Shown here piece by piece: positions 9,208 through 18,034 of a DNA stretch of 64,000 nt (position 1 is its first letter; each line of letters begins with the position of its first letter). Source of the DNA: Parapedobacter sp037190485. Lineage in GTDB: Bacteria > Bacteroidota > Bacteroidia > Sphingobacteriales > Sphingobacteriaceae. The stretch is taken from assembly GCA_037190485.1 (NCBI GenBank), contig JBBCJB010000020.1:124001-188000 (forward strand), given 5' to 3'. The position numbers and the translations under genes are program-made. The notes under the pieces were generated by a model. The model worked only from the letters and a program-made list of their open reading frames with translations. It did no database searches and was not told where the DNA came from.

Positions 9208-10413
9208 TTATTGGAGTTCCAGGCGCACGATGTAGTCGGCCCCGTCTTCGATGGTCAGGCCTGGGGAGATACGGCCAGACCGGATGTCGTAACACCAGAT
9301 GCGGTGGGCATCGGTCGCATCATCGATGGCAATATAGGCCGTGCCATCCGCCACCAACACCGACTCTTTGCGCGTGCCCTTGTCAAATGGCAGATCCAGC
9401 TTGGTTAGCGTACCTTCGGTCAGGTCCACCACGTGGTACTCGAATTGGTACGTATTGTGGTGGTTGGCAAAGTCGGTATACCGGTCCTTGCGCTCATTGC
9501 GGATCACGGCCTTGCCATGCCCCAGGTACCACAGCCCGTAGGCGTCGTTACCGATCTGTTCGGATATGTTGACCCAGTAATCCGGCGCAATCCGATCGGA
9601 TTGGGCGGGAATCCTGAAAATGGCCGTGGGTTTGCTGGGGGTATTGCCCAGCGCAATGCCCGGGCAGCTCATGAAGTAAAAATCGCCCGCCTCGTCGGTA
9701 AACCCGTATTGCTGCACCGTATTGATTCCGCCGGGGTATGCCGATCGCGCATCCCTGTGGATGGCCTGTACCTCCATGGTTGGGTAGGCCAACGTCGCGG
9801 TGTACATCGTATCGATGGTGGTGTATTCCGTGTTTCCGGTGAATTTGCCGTAGCAATAGCCGATCACCATGCTCCGCTCACGCATCACGCTGAACCCGAC
9901 GGAAAGCCCGCCGTAGTCGCCGATTGATTTGGGCAGGTCTACCACGCCGCGATCCAGGGTCCTGAAATCGGCCACATCGATGATGTGGTATTCCAGCTCG
10001 CTGAATGTCTTGTTATCGAGGGTAAACAACACCAGTATCCGGTCATCGGCCCAGTACGTGTTCTCGATGTGCTTGTCGACCATCGCGATGGTGCCCAGCG
10101 GCTGTAGCCCGGCGTGTGTAAGCGCATATTTCATGAACCTGTCGGCCGCTTCGTCCACGTGGTAGTAATACCCGTCTTTGACGATGATGGACCGGTCGAG
10201 CCGCTCGGTTTCAAGGGCGAATCCATCGGTCGCCACCGATAGCTGCCCGTGCGCAAGGTCGTTGGCTACCAAAAGCGTACTCACCCCCGATTTGTTAAAT
10301 GTAAAGAGGGAATAGGCCGCCGTGAGCCGTTGTGCGTCTCCGACCGGCTTCGAATCGCCACGGCATGAAACGATCAGCAATGCGAGCGCGAAGGCATAGA
10401 CGGCGCCACTCAT
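9208..10413 (-). CDS. DUF4374-like lipoprotein, XusB-like (copy 2)
   Basis: 401 residues with a lipoprotein signal (ALLIVSC, Cys17, then RGDSKP). It shares with copy 1 the order of conserved stretches, for example a YTATLAYPT-like strand, PTAIFRIP, APDYWVNIS and YLGHGKAVI. The likely role is surface binding of an iron chelate for the receptor at 6674-9076. Its ATG overlaps the anti-sigma stop by four bases (ATGA), so the two are translationally coupled. Having two divergent copies around one receptor suggests different ligands or a heterodimeric capture step; that is inference. Confidence 0.8.
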   Translation of the reverse strand: MSGAVYAFALALLIVSCRGDSKPVGDAQRLTAAYSLFTFNKSGVSTLLVANDLAHGQLSVATDGFALETERLDRSIIVKDGYYYHVDEAADRFMKYALTHAGLQPLGTIAMVDKHIENTYWADDRILVLFTLDNKTFSELEYHIIDVADFRTLDRGVVDLPKSIGDYGGLSVGFSVMRERSMVIGYCYGKFTGNTEYTTIDTMYTATLAYPTMEVQAIHRDARSAYPGGINTVQQYGFTDEAGDFYFMSCPGIALGNTPSKPTAIFRIPAQSDRIAPDYWVNISEQIGNDAYGLWYLGHGKAVIRNERKDRYTDFANHHNTYQFEYHVVDLTEGTLTKLDLPFDKGTRKESVLVADGTAYIAIDDATDAHRIWCYDIRSGRISPGLTIEDGADYIVRLELQ

Positions 10414-11033
10414 ATGGTCAGCTCCTGTTTGAGCTTCCGCTGCATGGCGGGGGGCAGGAATGTCAATTCATTGCTTGAAAAAATAAATCGATTGCCCAGC
10501 TGCGCCCCTTCGAGGACAAAATACGTCTCGCCACGCTTCAACAGCATCATCCCATCGCCGTTCTGGATCTGGATATCGCGTTTTGGCCGGAAGACCAGGT
10601 TGCCTTCCACCTCCAGTTTCCCGGTACGGATGTCTATCGTTGCCCGGGAGGCCTCGCCCACCAACACGTCATAACCCGACTGTTTGTACCAAAGCGGCAT
10701 CGCATTGGCCCGATTGTCCAATACGTCTTCGCCGCTACCAGCCATCGGCGGCCACAACCAGCAAACCAACGCCACCGAGGCCGCTGCCCCGATGGCATAG
10801 CCCAGCCATCGCCAACGGACCGGGCGCAAGCCCCTTCCGGGTTGTTCTTCAACGACGATCGCTGACGACACCGCCTCCCAGATGTGGCGTCGTGCCACCG
10901 TTTTCAACGGTTCGGGCACGGTCAGGTCGCCTTCCAGCGTGGCATCATCCAGCCAATCTTCAACGCACTTCCGCTCTTCAGCCGTACACTGACCAGTGTG
11001 GTATCGCTCGAGCAGTTGTTTGTTGACAATCAT
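10410..11033 (-). CDS. Short FecR-like anti-sigma factor without the C-terminal domain
   Basis: 207 residues from the ATG at 11033 (the track-length frame starts earlier without support). The N-terminus (NKQLLERYHTGQCTAEERK) is a FecR-type sigma-binding segment, a membrane helix lies at about residues 75-92 (YAIGAAASVALVCWLW), and one short beta-rich periplasmic part follows. The canonical length is 320-400 residues; the usual FecR beta domain is reduced and the DUF4974 end is missing. It lies directly between the sigma gene (64 bases upstream) and DUF4374 copy 2 (ATGA overlap). It probably controls the sigma factor at 11098, but the signal route may differ from classical FecA-FecR. Confidence 0.72.
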   Translation of the reverse strand: MIVNKQLLERYHTGQCTAEERKCVEDWLDDATLEGDLTVPEPLKTVARRHIWEAVSSAIVVEEQPGRGLRPVRWRWLGYAIGAAASVALVCWLWPPMAGSGEDVLDNRANAMPLWYKQSGYDVLVGEASRATIDIRTGKLEVEGNLVFRPKRDIQIQNGDGMMLLKRGETYFVLEGAQLGNRFIFSSNELTFLPPAMQRKLKQELTI

Positions 11034-11097
11034 GTTGATTTCTTTATCGACAAAAATAGCGAAAGTTGGCTTCAATTACAAGCAAGGCACAAGGCGT

Positions 11098-11619
11098 TCA
11101 ATTGATATAATCGGCAAGGTGCGCCTTGAGCGTGCGCAGGGCCCTGCTGATGTGGTATTCTACCGCACGTTCGGAGATGACCAGTTTACTGGCGATTTCG
11201 CGGTTAGACAGTCCTTGTTCGCGGCTTAGCTGGAACACATTGCGGCACTGGTTTGGCAATGTGCTCACCGACTGCTTGATGCGCGAAAGCAATTCCTGCG
11301 CCCCCAAATGGTCTTCGGTATAACAGGTTTCGCTGCTTCGGCCGATCGCCTCGTGGTGCTGCGCCCGGATCGTCCGGTTGCGGATGTATTCATAGGCCCT
11401 CAGCTTCACCGATCGGATGAGGTAACGCTCCACTTCCTGTACATGCAAGGTCTCCCGGCGCTCCCACAACGATTTGAATACCTCTTGCACCGCTTCCTTA
11501 GCCCCTTCTTCATCGGCTATCGTCTTTAGGCAAAACGCGTACAATCGTTCCCAATACTGGGCGTATAGTTGCTCGAAACTGCTGCTGGTGATGATGAAAA
11601 CGTCTTTGCCGGTATCCAT
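11098..11619 (-). CDS. ECF RNA polymerase sigma factor of the Xus-like operon
   Basis: 173 residues from the ATG at 11619 (MDTGKDVF). Region 2 is FEQLYAQYWERLYAFCLK, then GAKEAVQEVFKSLWERR; region 4 includes NVFQLSREQGLSNREIASKL and the helix VISERAVEYHISRALRTLK. An upstream frame reaches 11688, but a TAnnTTTG box at 11646-11653 lies inside that extension, which favours the shorter start. It is the first gene of the leftward iron-uptake operon and probably drives that operon. Confidence 0.9.
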   Translation of the reverse strand: MDTGKDVFIITSSSFEQLYAQYWERLYAFCLKTIADEEGAKEAVQEVFKSLWERRETLHVQEVERYLIRSVKLRAYEYIRNRTIRAQHHEAIGRSSETCYTEDHLGAQELLSRIKQSVSTLPNQCRNVFQLSREQGLSNREIASKLVISERAVEYHISRALRTLKAHLADYIN

Positions 11620-11645
11620 GGACTTGAAAAACTCAACGAACACGG

Positions 11646-11653
11646 CAAAGGTA
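11646..11653 (-). promoter_or_regulatory. TAnnTTTG (-7) promoter box
   Basis: The minus strand reads TACCTTTG in an AT-rich stretch 27 bases before the chosen ATG at 11619. That leaves a short leader. A convincing -33 TTTG at 17-21 bases was not found, so confidence is moderate. Confidence 0.5.
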
Positions 11654-11697
11654 ATATTATTTAGATTCAATTTAAATAATATTGGCAAAAATGGCCG

Positions 11698-14055
11698 TCA
11701 CTCGCCAAACCGGTACGTGATTGACAAGACCACGCGACGATTGTCGGGACGTTCGTCGCTAACCGTATATAAGCTGCCGAACGATGCCGTGCTTTGGGGC
11801 CTGGCATTTCGCACCAACCCCGTGCAGGCGAGCTTCACGTTCGCCTTGTCGGCCAGCAGCGAGCGGTCGATGCCCACGTCTACGCCGTACCGGGATGCCG
11901 TATGGAGGGCCCCGGCTACCATGCCTGAATGATAATACCCCAGCAGTTCCATACGGATGCGATACGCCTGGAACGTATGTCGGCTATTGGCAGACCAACT
12001 CGTCGCATGGTTGTCGAGCGTCGCGCCGCGCGACGAACCCTCGTATCGGTTATGGAACAGGTTTGCGTATTGGTTTACTTCCCACCAACCGGTCAATCGC
12101 GCACTGTAGAGCACGCTGATACCGTAATTGGTGAAGCTCCCCACGTTTTCGGGCCTGCTCAACGTTTCGCCTACCCGTGCACCCGGCCCGGTGATGGACA
12201 CGATGGCGTCGCCGCTCCGATTCAAGGTGAGCGTGGTGAAGAACTTGTTGTCAAACACGTGAACGAGTTCGAGCGCGTGCGTCTTGGACGGGGCCAACTG
12301 CGGATTGCCCTCAAAATAATTGAACGGATCGGCATACACCCGGAACGCGTTCAAATCATGGTCGCCAGGACGCTTGATGCGCCTGCTGTAGGCCAGCCGC
12401 AATTTTTGCTTTTCCGTTAGCGGATAGCCCAGGAATGCATTTGGGAACAGGTCGACGTATTGGTTGCGTGTCGAGGAGTGGATCGTGACCTGCTCGGCCT
12501 CGGTACCCGTATACTCCATCCGCAGCCCCGCCTGATACTCCAATTCGCCCCACTTCCCGCTGAAAATGCCATAGGCCGCCTGCACATGCTGGCCATACCG
12601 GAACCGGTTGCTCGTTCGGTCGTCGACATCCCATTGGATACCATTCCGCAGCGTATCGTTGCGCACGGCGTTGGCGATCCACAAATAGGTTGCCCGCCAC
12701 CCCAGCTCCAGCTTCCGCTGCGCGCCCAATGGCCGCACATAGTCTATGCTACCCACGTATGTGGTGTTCGAGAGGTCCTGTACGTTGGTTCGCGCCGCCG
12801 GATTGCCCACCTGCTGCCCGGAACCATCGTGATAAATGGTATGGAAACCGTTCCGAAAGTCGTTTCCATGCGGCGCATAATCTGCATTAGCCGTTAGCTC
12901 GTGCCCTTCGGCATCGAACCGACGGGTGTATCGCGCATTGAATGTCAGGTTATTGTATCCCTCGTCAAACCGATTCTGTGTCACGTTCTGCTGCATCCGC
13001 GTAACCCCGCCTTCGAGCACGTGCATCATCGCATCGGCAAAGCTCTGGTAGCGACCTTTGATCCAATGCACGCCCGCGCCGAACACCTGGCTGCTGTCTG
13101 CCGCATACTCCACATCCGCCTGCAAGCCGTAGTTGCGTCCCGGATCCAAACGGCTGTCTTCCCATTGCCGCGTGATGGTGCTGGGCGCCGGGCCACCGCC
13201 GAATCGACGTTCGTTGAACGAAGATTCCTCCTCTTCGTCCCGACCATGGCTTCCGCTCGCCTGGAAGGCCCATTTATCCGTTTTCAGGTTCATCCCGCCG
13301 CCCAGGGCATACTCCGGCCTTCGGCCGTGGCCACCGCGCATGAACGCATCTCCGCCCAACCCAGACCGTCGGTTGGTTTTGGTAACGATGTTGATGATTC
13401 CGCCGCTCCCTTCGGCATTCTGGCGGGCCGATGGGCTGGACATCAACTCCACCTTCACCACGTCGCGCGCCTGCATCCCCCGGAGCAGCAACGCCAATTG
13501 CGCGCCGGAAATGTAGGTAGCCCGGCCGTTGATCATCACTTGCACGCCTTGCCGCCCTTGGATAGCGAAATTACCTTCGCCATTGGATGTCACGCCGGGC
13601 GTGCGTTCCAACAACTCGAGCACACTGTTTCCTACGGTGAGGGCGCTCCCTTCCACGTCGATGGTCATCCGGTCTACCTGATGGGTCACGCTTGGCCGCC
13701 TTCCCAATACCGAGACAGCGGCCAGCTGCGTCACATCCGTGTGCAGCACGATCGTTCCTACCGAAACCAGGCCGACTGCGAGCGGTTGGCTACGATAGGT
13801 CCGATACCCGAGGTGCGAAACCACCAAGATGCCCGGCCTGCTCCCAACGGCTGGAATACTGAACGTACCGGCTTCGTCGGTCATGGCCTGCGCCAAGATG
13901 GCCGAATCCGGCATGGCCACCAACTTCACCGCCGCACGGCCTACCGGCAAACCCTGCTCGTCGATGACGCGGCCACCCAACGGCTGTGCGACCGATGCAC
14001 CAAACCAGCCGACCGTCAGCACGAGTGCCAGGCAACCCCGAAACAACTCCATCAT
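11698..14055 (-). CDS. TonB-dependent receptor, outer-membrane beta-barrel type
   Basis: 785 residues. The signal peptide ends near GASVAQP (residue 24). A carboxypeptidase-D regulatory-like domain (about 25-110) precedes a short plug (VMINGRATYISGAQLALLL, then EGSGGIINIVTKTNRR) and a barrel of the outer-membrane beta-barrel-3 kind ending in VVLSITYRFGE. It lacks an STN domain. The substrate is unknown. The gene begins 5 bases after the stop of the beta-propeller gene at 14061-15095, so the two are one operon. A receptor paired with a secreted propeller recalls the XusA/XusB arrangement next door, suggesting capture of a metal complex or peptide; this is inference. Confidence 0.82.
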   Translation of the reverse strand: MMELFRGCLALVLTVGWFGASVAQPLGGRVIDEQGLPVGRAAVKLVAMPDSAILAQAMTDEAGTFSIPAVGSRPGILVVSHLGYRTYRSQPLAVGLVSVGTIVLHTDVTQLAAVSVLGRRPSVTHQVDRMTIDVEGSALTVGNSVLELLERTPGVTSNGEGNFAIQGRQGVQVMINGRATYISGAQLALLLRGMQARDVVKVELMSSPSARQNAEGSGGIINIVTKTNRRSGLGGDAFMRGGHGRRPEYALGGGMNLKTDKWAFQASGSHGRDEEEESSFNERRFGGGPAPSTITRQWEDSRLDPGRNYGLQADVEYAADSSQVFGAGVHWIKGRYQSFADAMMHVLEGGVTRMQQNVTQNRFDEGYNNLTFNARYTRRFDAEGHELTANADYAPHGNDFRNGFHTIYHDGSGQQVGNPAARTNVQDLSNTTYVGSIDYVRPLGAQRKLELGWRATYLWIANAVRNDTLRNGIQWDVDDRTSNRFRYGQHVQAAYGIFSGKWGELEYQAGLRMEYTGTEAEQVTIHSSTRNQYVDLFPNAFLGYPLTEKQKLRLAYSRRIKRPGDHDLNAFRVYADPFNYFEGNPQLAPSKTHALELVHVFDNKFFTTLTLNRSGDAIVSITGPGARVGETLSRPENVGSFTNYGISVLYSARLTGWWEVNQYANLFHNRYEGSSRGATLDNHATSWSANSRHTFQAYRIRMELLGYYHSGMVAGALHTASRYGVDVGIDRSLLADKANVKLACTGLVRNARPQSTASFGSLYTVSDERPDNRRVVLSITYRFGE

Positions 14056-14060
14056 CGTCG

Positions 14061-15095
14061 TTAACGCTTTTCGATTTTCTGGACCGTGTTTCCGTTTGGT
14101 ACCTTCTCGCCTCCGCGGCCAGCCTGTTTATTGGTTACGTAAACCGCGCCCGTGGCGGGATCGGCACTGAGCGTATTGGGCAATCCGTTGGTCGCGATGC
14201 GTTCGGTAACGGCATACGTCTTTGCATCGACCACCGCGACCTCCTTCTTGTTGCGGTTGGCGGTAAACAACACATCCCGCTCCGCATCGTAAACCAATCC
14301 GATGGGTGAGGTGTCGTACCCCATGTACACTTTATTGATGATCTCGCCGGTATCGCCATCCACCACCGTGATGTTGTTGTCGTTAGACTGGCTCACGAAA
14401 AGGCGGTTGCGCCGCTGATCGATCGCGATGTTGAGCGGACAGTACGACCAGGTCTTGAACTTGCCCTTCGGGCCGTGCGTATCGGCATCGAACGCCAGGA
14501 TGTTCCCTTCCATCGTGCTTCCGTCGGTGGTGTAGACCGTTCCGCGTTCCGGGTCGGTGTTCAACCCCAGGATATAGCCTTCCGGGCATTCCAGGTAGTT
14601 CGTTATGGCATTACTGGCACCGTCGATGACCCAGATCGACGGAACACCGTGATCCGAGACGTAAACCCGGTTGCGTGTTTCGTCCACCACGATCTCGCGT
14701 ATCTTGGCCTTTTCGCGATCGCTCTTGATGAGCTGCCGGCGCCCGGTGTTCAGGTCGATGGCACTCACGGACTGTTGCAGGGAATGCCCCACGTACAGTA
14801 CCTGCGTCTGGTTATTGAGCGCGATGCCAAAAGGCAGCGATTTGCCCACGCTGATGGAATCGACGACCGCAAGCGTCGCGCCATCGAGCACATAGATGAA
14901 ATTTTCGGCCTCGCGGTTGAAACCGGCCTTCGGCCCGGCCACGTAGACCAATTTCGAGGTGGGGTTATAGACGAGTTGGTACACCTCGGCATTGACATGC
15001 TGCACGCCCGATACGTGATACGCCGGGGCCGTCTCTTGGCCATAAGAAAAGCCAAACGTGGCTAACAACGCGGCATTGAATAGGATTTTGATCAT
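14061..15095 (-). CDS. YncE-like beta-propeller protein, exported
   Basis: 344 residues with an N-terminal signal (ILFNAALLATFGFSYG). The rest is a series of about seven similar blades with YVAGPKAGF, VLYVGHSLQ, RVYVSDHGV, RLFVSQSND, VLFTANRNK and AVYVTNKQA, the pattern of YncE/WD-like 40-residue propellers. Such proteins bind ligands rather than catalyse. It lies immediately upstream of, and is translated with, the TonB-dependent receptor at 11698-14055, so a periplasmic or surface partner role for that receptor is likely. No lipobox cysteine is present, so it is probably soluble or loosely attached. Confidence 0.78.
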   Translation of the reverse strand: MIKILFNAALLATFGFSYGQETAPAYHVSGVQHVNAEVYQLVYNPTSKLVYVAGPKAGFNREAENFIYVLDGATLAVVDSISVGKSLPFGIALNNQTQVLYVGHSLQQSVSAIDLNTGRRQLIKSDREKAKIREIVVDETRNRVYVSDHGVPSIWVIDGASNAITNYLECPEGYILGLNTDPERGTVYTTDGSTMEGNILAFDADTHGPKGKFKTWSYCPLNIAIDQRRNRLFVSQSNDNNITVVDGDTGEIINKVYMGYDTSPIGLVYDAERDVLFTANRNKKEVAVVDAKTYAVTERIATNGLPNTLSADPATGAVYVTNKQAGRGGEKVPNGNTVQKIEKR

Positions 15096-15320
15096 GGGAT
15101 TCCGATTTTTACGCTAATGAATATCTAATCATGTGTTCACTACCTTGTAGTAGCACAAGTTGGCCATGACCGTAAGCCTGCTTGGATTTTTTTAGCGAAT
15201 CCGGATCGAGCGGCTCAAAAAGCCTCCACCTGCCAGTCGCCGTCGGCCAGGGGCGCACGGAGGGATATGAAGAAAGTTTTCGCCGCAATTGGCCAAGCAT
15301 GTCTGTGCAAGCGTTATTGG

Positions 15321-15338
15321 AACGTGTGCGCACACGTT
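15321..15338. repeat. Perfect 18-base palindrome after the S41 peptidase gene
   Basis: AACGTGTGCGCACACGTT reads the same on both strands and begins 6 bases past the peptidase stop codon (15344, minus). With no loop it looks more like a protein-binding site than a terminator hairpin, and it lies 226 bases upstream of the propeller gene start. An operator for the propeller/receptor operon is possible. The remainder of 15096-15343 shows no gene. Confidence 0.5.
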
Positions 15339-15343
15339 GCCCT

Positions 15344-16933
15344 TTACCGTTTGCGGTTTTCGATCATCCCCTTGAATGTCGGTACCAAGCCACGTCCACC
15401 GGACTCCAGGACCCGGAGATCGGCGGAGGTACCCATCGGATCTGTTGATGCCACTTTTGAAATCGCATTCGACGAAAAACTGCCTACGGTCAGGTACCCG
15501 TGGGCCGCCGCCAGGGCCGCTTCCCGCAGGTCACCGAAATCATACCGCGGATCGTCGTATTCCTCATAATCGGGCGCGATCCCGCCGTAATACCCGCCTT
15601 CATCTGCCGCATTGCGCGTTTCGAACATGCTGTAGTAAATCTCGAAGCCGCCAATGGTGATGGGGAAAAAACCGACCGGTTTGCCGTAGGTCTTTTCGCC
15701 GACCAGTTTGACCGGAACATAAGGTTTCAGCGTATTGGCCACCATTTCACTGGCCGAAGCCGTATTGCCCGTTACGATGAACACCACCGAACGGATTGCG
15801 GTGGGCCCGCCCTGCTTTTTGAAAGCAAACGTGTTAGCCTGCAAGGAATAGTCGTAGTCGGCATACGTAAACCGGGTACCCGCTATGCGTTGGTTCTTCA
15901 ATATCGCCACGTTGCCCGATTGCATGGTCGCGTTGAACCGTTCGCTGTACATGGTCTTTCCGTCGTGCGCGGCAGGAATGATCAGGTTGCACAGGTATTC
16001 GGCCGTTTCGACATAGCCGCCGCCATTGTAGCGCAAGTCTACGACAAGCTGGCCCACCCCTTCGGTGGCGAAGCGATCGAAGGCCCGGTCCAAATCGGCC
16101 TTCACCTGTTCGAGGTTATTAAACTGAAAAAAGGCCAGGTATCCGATCTTGCCCCCTGCGTGGGGGTAGATCGAATCGCGGAGCACCATGGAAGGCCTGT
16201 AGGCCGTTGCCGACAACCGTTCAGAAAACCTGGAGCCATCCTGGCGAACCCCCTGCAGGGTCACCTGGCCTCCGGTTGCGGGCGCATAAAAGGTGTCATA
16301 GATGGTCTCCTGTTCGGTACCGTAGCTCGAGCCCATGCTGGCCCCGTTGATCTGGGTAATCCGGTCGCCCCGCTTAAAGCCGAGTTTATCGGCTGGCGAC
16401 CCATCAAATACCGCTTGGACGTACAACGCGTAATTATTTACGCCTGTGCCGTAAGCGCCCACGAGCAGTCCGAGATCGTTGGCCTCGCCGTCGATATCCA
16501 CCAACGACGTGGACCGGGGCGCCGATGCCAATGCGCCATCACCACCGTCGGCGTCGACGTATGAATATTTGGGAACGCCGGTGTCGTATTCGTCATACTC
16601 AAACGAACGGCCGGTTTCGTCATTCAGGGCATAACCGGTGATGGCCAATAGCTCCTGCTCGATTCCGCCGAGCGTATTTCCGGGCATCGCATATTGCCTC
16701 GGGTTGAATGCCGCGTAGGTGGGCAGCTGTTCATTCCAGAGGTAAACGGTCTGGGCATACAGGAAAACGGAATCCGCGATCCGTTCCGCCGCGCTTGCCG
16801 CCGTTTCCTGCCGTGTATCCGCATCGGACACCGACGCGCCGTCCGGATTGTCGGGAAATTTCTTACAGGCCGATACGATCACCCCCATGCAGCACCCTGC
16901 AACCACCAACCGACTACGCAGCAAACAAGCCAT
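15344..16933 (-). CDS. S41-family peptidase lipoprotein (CtpA-like)
   Basis: 529 residues from the ATG at 16933. A lipoprotein signal is followed by Cys23 (VSACKKFPD). A PDZ-like segment spans about 155-235 (AVFDGSPADKLGFKRGDRI), and the S41 protease domain about 255-500 carries DLRYNGGGYV, the serine motif TASASEM (about 391-397) and the lysine in EKTYGKPVG. It probably cleaves C-terminal or unstructured regions of secreted or outer-membrane proteins. The enzyme is anchored in a membrane facing the periplasm or surface. It is transcribed in the same direction as the propeller/receptor pair but separated by 248 bases, so co-regulation is uncertain. Confidence 0.87.
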   Translation of the reverse strand: MACLLRSRLVVAGCCMGVIVSACKKFPDNPDGASVSDADTRQETAASAAERIADSVFLYAQTVYLWNEQLPTYAAFNPRQYAMPGNTLGGIEQELLAITGYALNDETGRSFEYDEYDTGVPKYSYVDADGGDGALASAPRSTSLVDIDGEANDLGLLVGAYGTGVNNYALYVQAVFDGSPADKLGFKRGDRITQINGASMGSSYGTEQETIYDTFYAPATGGQVTLQGVRQDGSRFSERLSATAYRPSMVLRDSIYPHAGGKIGYLAFFQFNNLEQVKADLDRAFDRFATEGVGQLVVDLRYNGGGYVETAEYLCNLIIPAAHDGKTMYSERFNATMQSGNVAILKNQRIAGTRFTYADYDYSLQANTFAFKKQGGPTAIRSVVFIVTGNTASASEMVANTLKPYVPVKLVGEKTYGKPVGFFPITIGGFEIYYSMFETRNAADEGGYYGGIAPDYEEYDDPRYDFGDLREAALAAAHGYLTVGSFSSNAISKVASTDPMGTSADLRVLESGGRGLVPTFKGMIENRKR

Positions 16934-16949
16934 AACCAATTCAACATTA

Positions 16950-16966
16950 ATACCTTACGAAGGTAT
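16950..16966. promoter_or_regulatory. Dyad ATACCTT-acg-AAGGTAT upstream of the S41 peptidase
   Basis: Perfect 7-base arms with a 3-base centre, 17 bases before the peptidase ATG. It could be an operator or a small hairpin at the ribosome binding site. I see no cognate regulator in the window. Confidence 0.4.
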
Positions 16967-17044
16967 CAGGTTTTTAGGTTAATGAATGTTAAATTTTGTC
17001 AAATAAATGTTAAAACATGCACGCAGGACACGGCAGCACGGGTA

Positions 17045-17075
17045 TTGGGCGTTCGGATGGATTGACGTATATTTA
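17045..17075 (+). promoter_or_regulatory. Probable promoter of the ChbG-like deacetylase gene
   Basis: TATATTTA at 17068-17075 matches seven of eight positions of TAnnTTTG, and TTG at 17045-17047 stands 20 bases upstream. The gene starts 27 bases after the box. The match is imperfect. Confidence 0.35.
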
Positions 17076-17101
17076 GCCCTTCATTCAGAAAGTTAGGTAA
17101 C

Positions 17102-18025
17102 ATGACCGTTCGTTTTAGGCAACTTGCCATCGTCTTATTATCGCTTGTGCCGCTGGCGGCCACAAGCCAAACCCTGGTGGAGCGTCTGGGCTATCCCAAA
17201 GACGCCATCCTATTGATCATCAACAACGATGACGCCGGCATGTGCCACGCCGCCAACACCGGGACCATCAAGGGCATGCGGGACGGGCTGATTTCCTCGG
17301 CCACGATCATGTTCAATTGCCCCTGGGCCACTGAAATCGTCAACTTCTCCAAAAGCCATCCGGACCAGGATTTCGGCGTTCACCTCACCCTCACCTCGGA
17401 GTGGAAAAACTACAAATGGGGGCCGCTTGCCCCGATCGGCCGTGTCGGCTCACTGGTGGACAGCAACGGGTATTTCTGGAAAGGCGTACAGGACGTGTAC
17501 CGGCATGGCAAGGCGGAGGAGGCTTACCTGGAAGGCAAGGCACAGATCGAAAAAGCCTTGGCTTACGGGTTATCCATCACGCACATCGATTCGCACATGG
17601 GCACGTTCCAACTGGATCCCGCCTATTTCGAGCAATATGCCCGGCTGGCCAAGGAATTCGACCTTCCGTTGCGCATGGCGTCGCAATCCACCCTGGAGAA
17701 ATTCGGGCAGGGCGGCCTCCGCGAAAAATGCAGGCAATTGGGGTTGGTATTTCCCGACTACCTCATCTATGAAGAATTGCGGGCGTATGGCGAGGTGGAA
17801 GATTTCTGGGTGAACATCATTGAGAACCTGAGCCCCGGCGTTACCGAGTTGTACCTGCACGCTTCGGAACTGACCCCGGAACTGGAAGCCATCACCGGCA
17901 CCGCCCGTCAGCGTGCCGATGAACTGGAAGCCTTTACCGGGAGCGGGAAAATCAAGGAAGCCCTCGCGCGCAAAAACGTCCAACTCATCAGCTACAGGCC
18001 GTTGCTGGAATTGCAGCGGAAGTAA
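17102..18025 (+). CDS. ChbG/YdjC-type carbohydrate deacetylase, exported
   Basis: 307 residues with a signal peptide (VLLSLVPLAATSQ, cut near residue 23). The metal-site residues of the YdjC/ChbG family are in place: NNDDAGMCHA (Asp43-Asp44), GVHLTLTSEW (His94) and THIDSHMGTF (His161, His165). Known members remove the acetyl group from N-acetylated chito-oligosaccharides. The signal peptide places this one in the periplasm or outside, whereas ChbG is cytoplasmic, so the substrate may be a longer glycan. It stands alone between divergent and convergent neighbours, with 9 bases separating it from the convergent XRE gene. Confidence 0.85.
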   Translation: MTVRFRQLAIVLLSLVPLAATSQTLVERLGYPKDAILLIINNDDAGMCHAANTGTIKGMRDGLISSATIMFNCPWATEIVNFSKSHPDQDFGVHLTLTSEWKNYKWGPLAPIGRVGSLVDSNGYFWKGVQDVYRHGKAEEAYLEGKAQIEKALAYGLSITHIDSHMGTFQLDPAYFEQYARLAKEFDLPLRMASQSTLEKFGQGGLREKCRQLGLVFPDYLIYEELRAYGEVEDFWVNIIENLSPGVTELYLHASELTPELEAITGTARQRADELEAFTGSGKIKEALARKNVQLISYRPLLELQRK

Positions 18026-18034
18026 TCGGGGGCG

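Noticed and set aside
12901..14064. 387-codon open frame on the plus strand
   Set aside because: Antisense to the outer-membrane receptor whose plug and barrel motifs are convincing.
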